DNA of 64,000 bases from the NCBI RefSeq assembly GCF_039905635.1, contig NZ_CP157000.1:868001-932000 (forward strand). The letters are read 5' to 3'. Below, one piece after another: positions 34,685 through 43,085 of the stretch. This stretch comes from Microbacterium sp. ProA8. Its GTDB lineage: Bacteria > Actinomycetota > Actinomycetes > Actinomycetales > Microbacteriaceae. The notes beneath the pieces were generated by a model. It searched no databases, had not been told where the DNA came from, and was given only the letters and a program-made list of their open reading frames with translations. The position numbers were made by a program, and so were the translations under genes. The first letter of the stretch is position 1. Each line of letters starts with the position of its first letter.

Positions 34685-34704
34685 CCCACGCGGGCGTGGG
34701 TCAC
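34681..34704 (+). repeat. perfect hairpin overlapping the lacI stop codon
   Basis: GTGACCCACG and CGTGGGTCAC pair perfectly around CGGG. The lacI stop (34682-34684) lies inside the left arm, and the binding-protein ribosome-binding site AAGGAAA follows 8 nt later. It could lower read-through from the repressor gene into the importer or protect either mRNA end. Confidence 0.6.
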
Positions 34705-34725
34705 CAAGAAAAGGAAACCACAACA

Positions 34726-36015
34726 ATGCGCACAAGGACCCCGATCCTCGTGTCCGCGGGGCTGGTCACGGCGATCGCCTTGACCGGCTGCGGGCAAGCC
34801 GGCCAAGGAGACGCCACGACCGCGGACGGCCGCACCGAGCTGACGATGTGGACCCACTCGGCGGGCAACCCCGCCGAGCTCGAGGTCTACGAGAAGATCA
34901 TCTCCGACTTCAACGACTCGCAGGACGAGTACGAGGTCGTCCACGAGTCGTTCCCGCAGGGTGCCTACAACGACGCGATCGTCGCCGCCGCGGCATCCGG
35001 AGATCTTCCCTGCCTTCTCGACCTCGACGGCCCCATCATGCCCAACTGGGCCTGGGCCGGATATCTGCAGCCGCTCGAACTGCCCACCGAACTCACCGAC
35101 TCGCTGCTGCCGACCGCGGTCGGCAAGTGGGAGGGCGAGATCTACTCCGCCGGGTACTGGGATGCGGCTCTCGCCATCTTCGCGCGGCAGTCGGTGCTCG
35201 AGGGCAACGGCATCCGCATCCCGACGATGGAGGAGCCGTGGACGGCCGACGAGTTCGGCGCCGCTCTCGCGACGCTGAAGGATGCCGGATACGAGACGCC
35301 GATCGACATCGGCGCCGAAGACACCGGCGAGTGGTGGCCGTACGCGTACTCGCCGTTCCTGCAGAGCTTCGGTGGTGACCTGATCGACCGCTCGACCATG
35401 CTCACCGCCGACGGCGCGCTCAACGGACCCGAGGCGGTCGCATGGGGCGAGTGGTTCGCCGGTCTCTTCGCCGACGGCTACGCCGACAACAGCGGGACCG
35501 TCGGCAACCAGGAGTTCGTCGACGACGAGGTGGCGCTCAGCTACACGGGCGTCTGGAACGCCGTCGCCGCACTCGACGCGGTCGGCGACGACCTGCTCAT
35601 CCTGCCCCCGCCGGACCTCGGCAACGGCCCGAAGATCGGCGGCGGCTCGTGGCAGTGGGGCATCTCGTCGGAGTGCAACGACGCCGACGGCGCTCGTGAG
35701 TACCTCGAGTTCAGCTTCCAGGACGAGTACATCACCGAGTTCGCCGACAAGCAGGTCGTGATCCCCGCCACCGAGGCGGCCGCGCAGGCATCGGAGTACT
35801 TCGGCGACGACGGCGCCCTGCGTCCGTTCGTCGAGTTCTCGCAGGAGTACGCGGTGCTGCGTCCCGAGACACCCGCCTACGCCGTGATCTCGGCCACCTT
35901 CGAGACCGCCGCGAAGGACATCATGAGCGGCGCCGACGTGCAGGAGACGCTCGATCGCGCTGTGTCGGACATCGACGCGAACATCGCGTCGAACGACGGG
36001 TACGGCTTCCAGTGA
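34726..36015 (+). CDS. ABC transporter fructan/sugar-binding lipoprotein
   Basis: This 429-residue family-1 solute-binding protein has a lipobox IALTGC (cysteine at about residue 22), so it is a membrane-anchored receptor. ATG 34726 follows AAGGAAA. The mature protein starts with a short linker, then LTMWTHSAGNPAELEVYEKI, with aromatic ligand-binding patches such as EWWPYAY and GGSWQWG. The flanking fructokinase and GH32 genes point to fructose, sucrose or short fructo-oligosaccharides as ligand. A strong hairpin follows its stop. Confidence 0.9.
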   Translation: MRTRTPILVSAGLVTAIALTGCGQAGQGDATTADGRTELTMWTHSAGNPAELEVYEKIISDFNDSQDEYEVVHESFPQGAYNDAIVAAAASGDLPCLLDLDGPIMPNWAWAGYLQPLELPTELTDSLLPTAVGKWEGEIYSAGYWDAALAIFARQSVLEGNGIRIPTMEEPWTADEFGAALATLKDAGYETPIDIGAEDTGEWWPYAYSPFLQSFGGDLIDRSTMLTADGALNGPEAVAWGEWFAGLFADGYADNSGTVGNQEFVDDEVALSYTGVWNAVAALDAVGDDLLILPPPDLGNGPKIGGGSWQWGISSECNDADGAREYLEFSFQDEYITEFADKQVVIPATEAAAQASEYFGDDGALRPFVEFSQEYAVLRPETPAYAVISATFETAAKDIMSGADVQETLDRAVSDIDANIASNDGYGFQ

Positions 36016-36021
36016 TCCGCC

Positions 36022-36054
36022 GCGCCGGCGGGGGCCTCATGCCCCCGCCGGCGC
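36022..36054 (+). terminator. intercistronic hairpin between binding protein and permease
   Basis: Perfect 14-bp arms GCGCCGGCGGGGGC (36022-36035) and its complement (36041-36054) enclose CTCAT. It occupies the same position as the hairpin at 16876 in the other importer operon. Confidence 0.65.
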
Positions 36055-36073
36055 ATCCTCAGAGAGACCTGCC

Positions 36074-37015
36074 ATGACTGTCACTCCACCGACGGTCGCC
36101 GCCGAAGAACCTCGGCGCGAACTCCGTCGCTTCCGCTCCATCAAGGGGCGCGAGACCTGGGCCGGACTCGGCATGATCGCCCCCGCCGGCATCCTCCTGG
36201 TCCTGTTCCTGATCATCCCGGTGATCCTCGCCTTCACGCTGTCGTTCACGAACGCGCGGCTCATCTCGCCCAACCCCCCGCGCTTCGTGGGGATGGACAA
36301 CTTCGTCCGCGCGTTCACCGCCGACCCGCTGTTCGTGCAGTCCGTCGGCAACACCGCCGTCTTCGCGCTGGTGGTCGTGCCCGTGCAGGCGGCTCTCGGG
36401 CTGCTGCTGGCGGTGCTCGTCAACCGGCGCATGCGCGGCGTCACCGCCTTCCGCGTGATCTTCTTCATCCCGGTCGTCACCTCGATCGTCGTGGTGTCGA
36501 TCCTGTGGAAGTTCATGTACCAGCAGGACGGCCTGATCAATTCGATGATCGACGCCTTGACCTTCGGGCTGTGGTCGGGCGCCGACTGGCTGAACGATCC
36601 GCAGACCGCGCTCGGCGCGATCATCTTCATGTCGATCTGGCAGGCCGTCGGATTCCACATGATCATCTGGCTGTCGGGTCTTCAGACGATTCCCGAAGAG
36701 CTCTACGAGGCCGCCAGGATGGACGGCGCGAGTCCGTGGCGTCAGTTCACGAACGTCACCTGGCCGGGCCTTCGACCGACGATGGTGTTCGTGCTCGTCA
36801 CGATCACGATCGCAGCGCTCGGCCTCTTCGTGCAGGTCGACGTGATGACCCAGGGCGGGCCGCAGGGTGCGACCTCCACCATCGTCTTCCACGCCGTGCG
36901 GAAGGGCTACGAGCAGCAGGAGATCGGCTATGCCGCCGCGATCTCGCTCATCTTCTTCGTCGCCGTGCTGATCATCGCGCTCATCCAGCGCCGCGTGACG
37001 CGAGAGAAGGACTGA
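36074..37015 (+). CDS. ABC sugar transporter permease (MalF/UgpA type)
   Basis: This 313-residue integral membrane protein has six helices and the coupling loop YEAARMDGASPWRQFTNVTWPGL near residue 215. It pairs with the permease that starts 3 nt after its stop. Start ATG 36074 has AGAGAG upstream. No ATPase subunit is encoded nearby. Confidence 0.92.
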   Translation: MTVTPPTVAAEEPRRELRRFRSIKGRETWAGLGMIAPAGILLVLFLIIPVILAFTLSFTNARLISPNPPRFVGMDNFVRAFTADPLFVQSVGNTAVFALVVVPVQAALGLLLAVLVNRRMRGVTAFRVIFFIPVVTSIVVVSILWKFMYQQDGLINSMIDALTFGLWSGADWLNDPQTALGAIIFMSIWQAVGFHMIIWLSGLQTIPEELYEAARMDGASPWRQFTNVTWPGLRPTMVFVLVTITIAALGLFVQVDVMTQGGPQGATSTIVFHAVRKGYEQQEIGYAAAISLIFFVAVLIIALIQRRVTREKD

Positions 37016-37018
37016 CTC

Positions 37019-37972
37019 ATGTCCGAAACCCGAACCCTCACCACAACGCGTGACGCACGTCGCCCGGCGCCGCCCGCGGCCCCCGTCCGCAGCGAGAAGT
37101 CGCACCGACGGCGCGGGAAGATCCTCCTGTACGTCGCGATGTCGCTGTTCGGCATGCTGTTCCTGTTCCCGCTCGTGTTCATGTTCGTCTCGAGCCTCAA
37201 GCCCGACGCGCAGATCCTGCAGGACGTCGATTCGGTGAACGCGTTCCTCCCCACCGGAGACATCAGCCTCGACAACTACTTCGGCGTCTTCGATCGCGTG
37301 CCTGTCGCGCAGTTCCTGTTCAACTCCGTGTTCGTCACCGTCCTCACCGTCGGGCTCGGTCTCATCGTGAACTCGATGGCGGGCTTCGCGCTGTCGCGGC
37401 TGGAGTGGAAGGGCCGCATCGTCGTCCTCGCGCTGGTGATCGCCACGCTAATCGTGCCGTTCGAGACGATCGCGGTGCCGATGGTCTACTGGGTGGCGCA
37501 GCTGCCGACGCTCGTGATCGAAGGCGGGGTGCTGAAGTACGACTTCGGCTGGCTGAACACCTACGAAGTCCAGATCGTGCCGTTCATTGCGAACGCGTTC
37601 TCGATCTTCCTGTTCACGCAGTACTTCTCGACGATCCCGAAGTCGCTGGACGAGGCCGCTCGCATCGACGGGGCCAGCTGGTTCACCATCTACCGCCGCA
37701 TCCTCGTCCCCCTGTCGGGGCCGGCGTTCGCCACCGTCGCGATCCTCACCTTCCTGCCCGCGTGGAACCAGTACCTCTGGCCGCTCATGGTGGTGCAGAA
37801 GGAGGAGCTGCGGCCGGTGATGGTCGGCATGCAGTACTTCTTCCAGCTCAACACCGCGTGGGGTGAGGTGATGGCGTACACGTCGCTCATCACCCTGCCG
37901 GTGCTGATCGTCTTCCTGATCTTCCAGCGGGCATTCGTGAGCAGCATCGCGGCGAGCGGGGTGAAGGGATGA
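37019..37972 (+). CDS. ABC sugar transporter permease (MalG/UgpE type)
   Basis: This 317-residue permease has a basic, Pro/Ala-rich N-terminus of about 35 residues, six helices and the coupling loop DEAARIDGASWFTIYRRILVPL near residue 215, ending in SSIAASGVKG. ATG 37019 has AAGGA upstream. Its stop overlaps the fructokinase start by 4 nt, tying uptake to phosphorylation. Confidence 0.92.
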   Translation: MSETRTLTTTRDARRPAPPAAPVRSEKSHRRRGKILLYVAMSLFGMLFLFPLVFMFVSSLKPDAQILQDVDSVNAFLPTGDISLDNYFGVFDRVPVAQFLFNSVFVTVLTVGLGLIVNSMAGFALSRLEWKGRIVVLALVIATLIVPFETIAVPMVYWVAQLPTLVIEGGVLKYDFGWLNTYEVQIVPFIANAFSIFLFTQYFSTIPKSLDEAARIDGASWFTIYRRILVPLSGPAFATVAILTFLPAWNQYLWPLMVVQKEELRPVMVGMQYFFQLNTAWGEVMAYTSLITLPVLIVFLIFQRAFVSSIAASGVKG

Positions 37973-38913
37973 GCACGGATGCCGCGCCGCGCGTCGTCGT
38001 GATCGGCGAGTCCCTGGTCGACATCGTGCACCGCACCGCCGGCGGCGTCGATGAGGCGCCGGGCGGCAGCCCCGCGAATGTCGCCCTCACACTCGGTCGC
38101 ATCGGCCGCGCTCCGACCCTCGTCACGAGACTGGCCGATGATGACAGAGGACGCCGTGTGCGCGGCTGGCTCGAGCAGTCGGGGGTCACGGTCGACGCCG
38201 TGGCCGCACCGCGGACGTCGACGGCCACCGCGCTGCTGGATGCGGGCGGGGCGGCGACGTACACGTTCGACCTGGAGTGGGATCTCGGCGGCGACGTCGC
38301 ACGACTCACGGAGGAGGTGCTCACCTCGGCCGATCTCATTCACGTCGGATCGGTGGGCGCCTTCCTCGAGCCGGGCGCCGGCCACGTCGCCGCACTCGTG
38401 CGGGCGGCGCACGGCCGGGCGATCGTCACGTACGACCCCAACATCCGCCCGTCGCTCGTGCGCGACCCTCAGGCGGTGCGCGCCCGGGTGGCCGAGCTCC
38501 TCGGCATCGCCGATGTCGTCAAGGCCAGTGACGAGGATCTCCGGTGGCTGCACCCCGGGCGGGACGCGATCGAGGTCGCTCGTGAGTGCCTCATCGGCGG
38601 CCCTGCCCTCGTCGTGGTCACGTGCGGCGCCGACGGGGCGATCGCAGTGACCGCGAACGGCGAGGTCGTGGTTCCCGCCGTGACGACCGAGGTCGTCGAC
38701 ACGGTCGGTGCCGGCGACACCTTCATGGGCGCGCTCATCGACGGCCTGCTCGCTCGCGAGCCGGGCCTCGGCCTGCGGGCATCGGGTGGCGGCATCCGTC
38801 CCGGCGAACTCGACGCGCTCCTCCGGCGCTCCGCTGCGGCTGCCGCGATCACGGTGTCGCGTCCGGGCGCCGACCCGCCGCGGCGGGAGGAGCTGCTCGC
38901 GCGGACCGCGTGA
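37969..38913 (+). CDS. PfkB-family carbohydrate kinase, probable fructokinase
   Basis: This 314-residue kinase starts VVVIGESLVDIVHR and GGSPANVALTLGRIG, the PfkB N-terminal signature, and has DTVGAGDTFMGALIDGLL near residue 245 with the catalytic aspartate in GAGD. Length and motifs fit fructokinase. It would phosphorylate fructose released in the cytosol. It overlaps the permease by 4 nt and the next glycosidase by 4 nt (GTGA). Confidence 0.87.
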   Translation: MSTDAAPRVVVIGESLVDIVHRTAGGVDEAPGGSPANVALTLGRIGRAPTLVTRLADDDRGRRVRGWLEQSGVTVDAVAAPRTSTATALLDAGGAATYTFDLEWDLGGDVARLTEEVLTSADLIHVGSVGAFLEPGAGHVAALVRAAHGRAIVTYDPNIRPSLVRDPQAVRARVAELLGIADVVKASDEDLRWLHPGRDAIEVARECLIGGPALVVVTCGADGAIAVTANGEVVVPAVTTEVVDTVGAGDTFMGALIDGLLAREPGLGLRASGGGIRPGELDALLRRSAAAAAITVSRPGADPPRREELLARTA

Positions 38914-39983
38914 CGCCCACCGACCGAACCCCTCCCTCGGGGACTGATTCCGGCTTTTCCGCCGGCCACTTCACCCGGCGCGCCGTGTCGCGCCTCACTC
39001 GAAAGGCTTCTCTCTTGTTCGACCTCCCCGGCTCCTGGGTATGGGACTTCTGGTTCGCCGATGACGGCGACCGCTACCACCTGTTCTTCCTCTACGCCTC
39101 GCGCGCGCTCCATGATCCGGATGCCCGCCACCATCGCGCAGCGATCGGCCACGCGGTCTCGACGGACCTCGTCGAGTGGACGCAGGTCGCCGACGCGCTC
39201 GTGCACAGCGATGCTCCGGCGTTCGACGAGCTCGCCACCTGGACGGGGTCGGTGGTGCGGCATCCGGACGGCACGTGGTTCATGTTCTACACGGGTGCCT
39301 CGCTCTCGGCCGACGGCCGGAATGTGCAGCGGATCGGCTACGCCACCTCGCCCGACCTCCTCGTCTGGACCAAGGCGGAGGGACCGGTGCTCGAAGCACG
39401 CGAGCCCTGGTACGAGAAGCTCGCGAGCGGCGCCTGGCACGATGAGGCCTTCCGCGACCCCTGGGTGTTCGCCGACCCGGACGGGGACGGATGGCACATG
39501 CTCCTCACGGCCCGCGCCCCCGAAGGGCCCGTCGCCGGGCGTGGTGTGGTGGGTCACGCCTGGTCGGCCGACCTGCGCACGTGGGAGCTTCGCGCCCCGC
39601 TGACCGCGCCGAGCGAGCAGGGGTTCGGGCAGCTCGAAGTGCTGCAGGCCGAGGTCGTCGACGGGCGGCCGGTGCTGATCTTCTCCTGCCTCGCCGAACA
39701 CGCCACCGACGCGCGCCGCGACAGTGGCGGAGGCACCTGGGCGGTGCCGGCGGAGAGCTTGCTCGGCCCGTTCGACGTGGACGCCGCGTACCCCTTGACG
39801 GACGAGCGCCTCTACGTCGGGCGCCTGCTGCGCCGCCGCTCGGACGGCCAGTGGCTGCTCTTCGCCTTCCGCAACGCGGGCGACGACGGGGCGTTCGTCG
39901 GAGGCGTCACCGATCCCATGCCCGTCGAGTGGCGCGGAGGGCGGCTCGTCCAGCGCGCCACCGAGGCGGTGGCGAGCGCCTGA
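38910..39983 (+). CDS. cytosolic clan GH-J-like beta-propeller glycosidase, probable beta-fructosidase
   Basis: This 357-residue protein has no signal peptide. Its first blade has GSWVWDFWF with D46 at the nucleophile position, closer to the GH68 WDSW motif than to GH32 WMNDP; FRDPWVF gives D183; an acidic residue in QLEVLQAEVV (E243 or E248) is the likely acid/base. It lacks the C-terminal sandwich of standard GH32 enzymes. It probably cleaves imported sucrose, levanbiose or fructo-oligosaccharide to feed the coupled fructokinase. GTG 38910 overlaps the kinase stop. Family placement (GH32, GH68-like or a GH43 branch) is uncertain. Confidence 0.7.
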   Translation: MTPTDRTPPSGTDSGFSAGHFTRRAVSRLTRKASLLFDLPGSWVWDFWFADDGDRYHLFFLYASRALHDPDARHHRAAIGHAVSTDLVEWTQVADALVHSDAPAFDELATWTGSVVRHPDGTWFMFYTGASLSADGRNVQRIGYATSPDLLVWTKAEGPVLEAREPWYEKLASGAWHDEAFRDPWVFADPDGDGWHMLLTARAPEGPVAGRGVVGHAWSADLRTWELRAPLTAPSEQGFGQLEVLQAEVVDGRPVLIFSCLAEHATDARRDSGGGTWAVPAESLLGPFDVDAAYPLTDERLYVGRLLRRRSDGQWLLFAFRNAGDDGAFVGGVTDPMPVEWRGGRLVQRATEAVASA

Positions 39984-39994
39984 CACCGATCGGG

Positions 39995-40019
39995 CCGGCA
40001 CCCCGCGGGCGGGTGCCGG
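39995..40019 (+). terminator. hairpin between the two glycosidase genes
   Basis: CCGGCACCC (39995-40003) and GGGTGCCGG (40011-40019) pair perfectly around 7 nt, 11 nt after the stop. It may end the importer-kinase transcript or lower read-through into the exported GH32 gene. Confidence 0.55.
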
Positions 40020-40062
40020 TCCCGCCCGCGGTCGCGGGGTGCGAAGCCCGCACGGAGAAGGG

Positions 40063-42093
40063 ATGACGATGGTGTCAGATGCAGGACGCAGGCGGGTGCG
40101 GCTGGCCGCCGGCGCGCTCGCCGTGATGGGTGTCGGCGTGGCCGGAACGCTGATGGGTGGGTCACCGGAGAACGCCGCCCGAGCGGCCGACTCGGATGAC
40201 GAGTACCGCGCGCAGTACCACTTCACGGTGCCGGACCACTGGAAGAACGACCCGCAGCGGCCGATCTTCGTCGACGGCAAGTTCCACTACTACTACCTGT
40301 ACAACGGCGACTACAACGCCGATCCGACGGCGAACTTCGGCACGGAGTGGCGACTGGCGACCTCCTACGACGGGGTCGTCTTCGCCGATCAAGGCGTTGC
40401 TGCGCCCAAGAAGACCAATGCCAACTACGACCTCTGGTCGGGGTCGGCGGTCGTCGATCACGCGAACACCGCCGGCTTCGGCGCGGGCGCCGTGGTGATG
40501 CTCGTCACGCAGATGGATCATCCGACCCTCGCCCAGCAGGCCAACGCGTCCGGCCCGCAGGCGCAGTTCCTCTGGTACTCGACGGACGGCGGCAGGAACT
40601 TCCGGCCGCACGGCGAGGCGCCCGTCATCCCCAACGATGGTCGAGCGGATTTCCGCGATCCGAAGGTCGTCTGGGATGCCGAGCGAAGCCGGTGGGTGGC
40701 GCTGATCGCCGAGCGCGATCGCGTGAGCTTCTACACCTCGCCGGATCTGAAGAACTGGTCGCGGGTCTGGGAGTACGTGAACCCGGGCATCGGCACCATC
40801 GAGTGTCCGGACCTGTTCCGGATCCGTGCCGACGACGGCTCCGTCAAGTGGGTCTTCGGCGTCAGCGCGAACGGGTACGCGACGAACGAGCCGGCGACAT
40901 TCGCGTACTGGACGGGCTCGTTCGACGGCACGTCGTTCGCCTTCGACCAGGATGCCCCGCAATGGCTCGACCACGGGTTCGACTGGTATGGGGCGGTGAC
41001 GTGGGAGCACCCGGCGGCGCCTTTGGATCGCCGGTACGCCGTCGGCTGGATGAACAACTGGGATTACGCGCACTCGACGCCGACGTGGGGATCCGACGGG
41101 TTCAACGGGACGGACTCCATCACGCGGGAGATCCGGCTCGCGCGCTACGGTTCGACGTTCAGCCTGGTCTCCCAGCCGGTCGCCGCGCTGGAGAGCATCG
41201 CCACGACGCGTGTCGAACTCGGCGACGTCACCGTGGACGGGTTCCTGCCTCTCGCGTACGAGGGGGACGCGTACCAGGTGGAGGCGGACGTGACGTGGCA
41301 GACCGCAACCAACATCGGACTGCAGCTGCGGCGATCCGCCGACGGAACCCGCCACGCCGACGTCGGGGTCACCGAGACCTATGCGTATCTCAACCGCGGT
41401 CAGACCGGTCATCCCGCCGGCACCTGGAAGGCCGAGAGCCGCTCGCCCTTCTCGTCGGACGGCGGTCGCGTCCACCTGCGGATCCTGGTGGACCGGACGA
41501 CGATCGAGGTGTTCGTCGACGACGGCCGGTATGTGCACTCCAGCCAGGTGTTCGCGCCCCCCGCCGACGACGGCATCGCGCTGTACTCGGCGGGTGGTCC
41601 GGCAGCGTTCCACGACCTGACGATCACGGAGTTCGGCAGCGTCGTGCAGCGGCCGGCCAAGATCATCGGCGACTTCGAGGGCGCCTCGTGGGGAGAAGGC
41701 TGGACGGCGACCGGCAGCTTCGCCGCAGCCGCTCCCAGCTCCTCGGGCCTGGCCGGACAGGTCGGGACGCGGGTCGCCGACACGTTCGCAGGCGGGGGCG
41801 ATCCGGCGACGGGCACGATCACGTCACCCGCCTTCACCGTCGACCGGAACTTCGTTCACCTTCTGATCGGCGGGGGCGATCATCCGCTGGGCGTGGAGCC
41901 GGCCACTTCGGTGCAGCTGCTCGTCGACGGCCGGCCGGTGCGCACCGCGACCGGCGAGGACTCCGCACGGCTCCGCGCGGTCGAGTGGGAGGTGAGCGAG
42001 TTCGCGGGCCGGACGGCGCAGATCCAGATCCTCGATGACGCGACAGGCGCGTGGGGACACGTAATGGTGGATCAGGTTCTGCTCAGCGATTGA
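40063..42093 (+). CDS. exported GH32 fructan hydrolase with extra C-terminal domain
   Basis: This 676-residue enzyme has a signal peptide with a GRRRVRLAAGA n-region (twin-arginine-like) and AARAA before the mature start near residue 43. GH32 residues: nucleophile D63 in WKNDPQRP (K replaces the usual M), D199 in FRDPK, acid/base E247 in ECPDLF. The propeller resembles that of the enzyme at 30036 (shared HYYYLYN). A GH32-type sandwich follows from about 370, then a further beta-rich domain (about 535-676), perhaps sugar-binding. ATG 40063 or ATG 40069 fits GGAG/AGAAGG. No membrane anchor is seen, so it should be released, unlike its relative. Confidence 0.88.
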   Translation: MTMVSDAGRRRVRLAAGALAVMGVGVAGTLMGGSPENAARAADSDDEYRAQYHFTVPDHWKNDPQRPIFVDGKFHYYYLYNGDYNADPTANFGTEWRLATSYDGVVFADQGVAAPKKTNANYDLWSGSAVVDHANTAGFGAGAVVMLVTQMDHPTLAQQANASGPQAQFLWYSTDGGRNFRPHGEAPVIPNDGRADFRDPKVVWDAERSRWVALIAERDRVSFYTSPDLKNWSRVWEYVNPGIGTIECPDLFRIRADDGSVKWVFGVSANGYATNEPATFAYWTGSFDGTSFAFDQDAPQWLDHGFDWYGAVTWEHPAAPLDRRYAVGWMNNWDYAHSTPTWGSDGFNGTDSITREIRLARYGSTFSLVSQPVAALESIATTRVELGDVTVDGFLPLAYEGDAYQVEADVTWQTATNIGLQLRRSADGTRHADVGVTETYAYLNRGQTGHPAGTWKAESRSPFSSDGGRVHLRILVDRTTIEVFVDDGRYVHSSQVFAPPADDGIALYSAGGPAAFHDLTITEFGSVVQRPAKIIGDFEGASWGEGWTATGSFAAAAPSSSGLAGQVGTRVADTFAGGGDPATGTITSPAFTVDRNFVHLLIGGGDHPLGVEPATSVQLLVDGRPVRTATGEDSARLRAVEWEVSEFAGRTAQIQILDDATGAWGHVMVDQVLLSD

Positions 42094-42139
42094 ACCGCGG
42101 ACTTGAGACGTGAGACTCCCAGTCCCTAGAGTGACGGAG

Positions 42140-42167
42140 GTGCTCGGACTCTGGGGGGATCGAGCAC
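42140..42167 (+). terminator. hairpin downstream of exported GH32 gene
   Basis: GTGCTCG (42140-42146) and CGAGCAC (42161-42167) pair around 14 nt, 47 nt after the stop. It is weaker than the hairpin that follows. Confidence 0.35.
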
Positions 42168-42211
42168 GGCGATCCGTGGACGGCCCCGTGCCGTCGCGCG
42201 GACGACCAGGT

Positions 42212-42240
42212 CGGTGCCGGGTTGTGGGGACCCGGCACCG
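42212..42240 (+). terminator. strong terminator hairpin before the tetR-type gene
   Basis: CGGTGCCGGGT (42212-42222) and its complement (42230-42240) enclose 7 nt. It lies upstream of the next promoter and probably insulates the regulator from the fructan operon. Confidence 0.55.
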
Positions 42241-42289
42241 GATCTCGGCCGTCGGCTCGGCATCGTCGGACACGCCGTCGGCTCCGCGG

Positions 42290-42295
42290 GATAAT
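42290..42295 (+). promoter_or_regulatory. -10 box GATAAT of the tetR-type gene, leaderless
   Basis: GATAAT ends 6 nt before ATG 42302, so the transcript should begin at or beside the start codon. Confidence 0.5.
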
Positions 42296-42301
42296 CGAAG
42301 G

Positions 42302-43063
42302 ATGCCGGAGTCAGGACCTCGATCGCGGAGACCCGCGGGGCAGACGCGCACGCTCATGCTCGAGGTCGCCGTCGCCCGGGTCAAGGCGGAGGGGCTGCAG
42401 CTCGACTACGCCAACATCGAGCTCGAGGATCTGATCCGCGCCGCGGGCGTGCCGCGCTCGACGGTCTTCCGCATCTGGCCCGACCGTGCGGCGTTCGTCG
42501 CGGATCTGGTCCGCGCGCTGTTCGAGGCCGATCCGGGGTTCGAGACCGGCTTCGACGATGAGACGCTCGGCTTCATCGAGCACGCCGTGACCGAGGGCGC
42601 GGCTGCGGCGAGCTCGCCCGAGGAGCAGCAGGCGGCCCTTCGCGACGTCCTGCGCGCGGCGGTGGCGCACAACATGGCCGCGGTCGAGGACACCGTCGCC
42701 TGGCGCGTGTACCGCACGATGTCTGCGGCGCTCTCGAGCGGGGATGCGGTGCCGGGCGGCGACGACATCCGCGCGCTGCTGTCGGAGATCGTCGGCCGGT
42801 ATCTGGATCGGATGGCCGAGCTCTACCGCGTGCTCAACGCCGCGTTCGGGCTGCGCATGCGGTCGGGCCTCGACGAGCGCGACCTCGCCATCGCCGTCAT
42901 GGCCACGATCGACGGCATGGGCGACCACCGCCGGATCAACCCCGTGATGATCGACGCTCCGCGCACGGTCTCGCTGGGGGTCGAAGGTCCGCGCGACTGG
43001 CACCTGGCGGGGATCGCGATCTCCGGCATCCACGACGCGTTCACCGAGCGCATCGAGACGTAG
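42302..43063 (+). CDS. TetR-family transcriptional regulator
   Basis: This 253-residue protein has an N-terminal helix-turn-helix with the TetR pattern (LEDLIRAAGVPRSTVFRIWPDRAAFVADL, about residues 41-69). The C-terminal helical ligand domain is not recognisable by eye. A longer upstream opening is not used, because the start sits at the end of the promoter. It is the last gene of the carbohydrate block, convergent with ppx with a 22-nt gap. Its target is unknown; it may have nothing to do with sugar use. Confidence 0.8.
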   Translation: MPESGPRSRRPAGQTRTLMLEVAVARVKAEGLQLDYANIELEDLIRAAGVPRSTVFRIWPDRAAFVADLVRALFEADPGFETGFDDETLGFIEHAVTEGAAAASSPEEQQAALRDVLRAAVAHNMAAVEDTVAWRVYRTMSAALSSGDAVPGGDDIRALLSEIVGRYLDRMAELYRVLNAAFGLRMRSGLDERDLAIAVMATIDGMGDHRRINPVMIDAPRTVSLGVEGPRDWHLAGIAISGIHDAFTERIET

Positions 43064-43085
43064 TCCGTTTCCGCAGCACCGTCGA

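Noticed and set aside
14205..43085. Integrative element boundaries (tRNA, integrase, attachment repeats) around the carbohydrate block
   Set aside because: No tRNA, recombinase or matching direct repeats could be found at either end.
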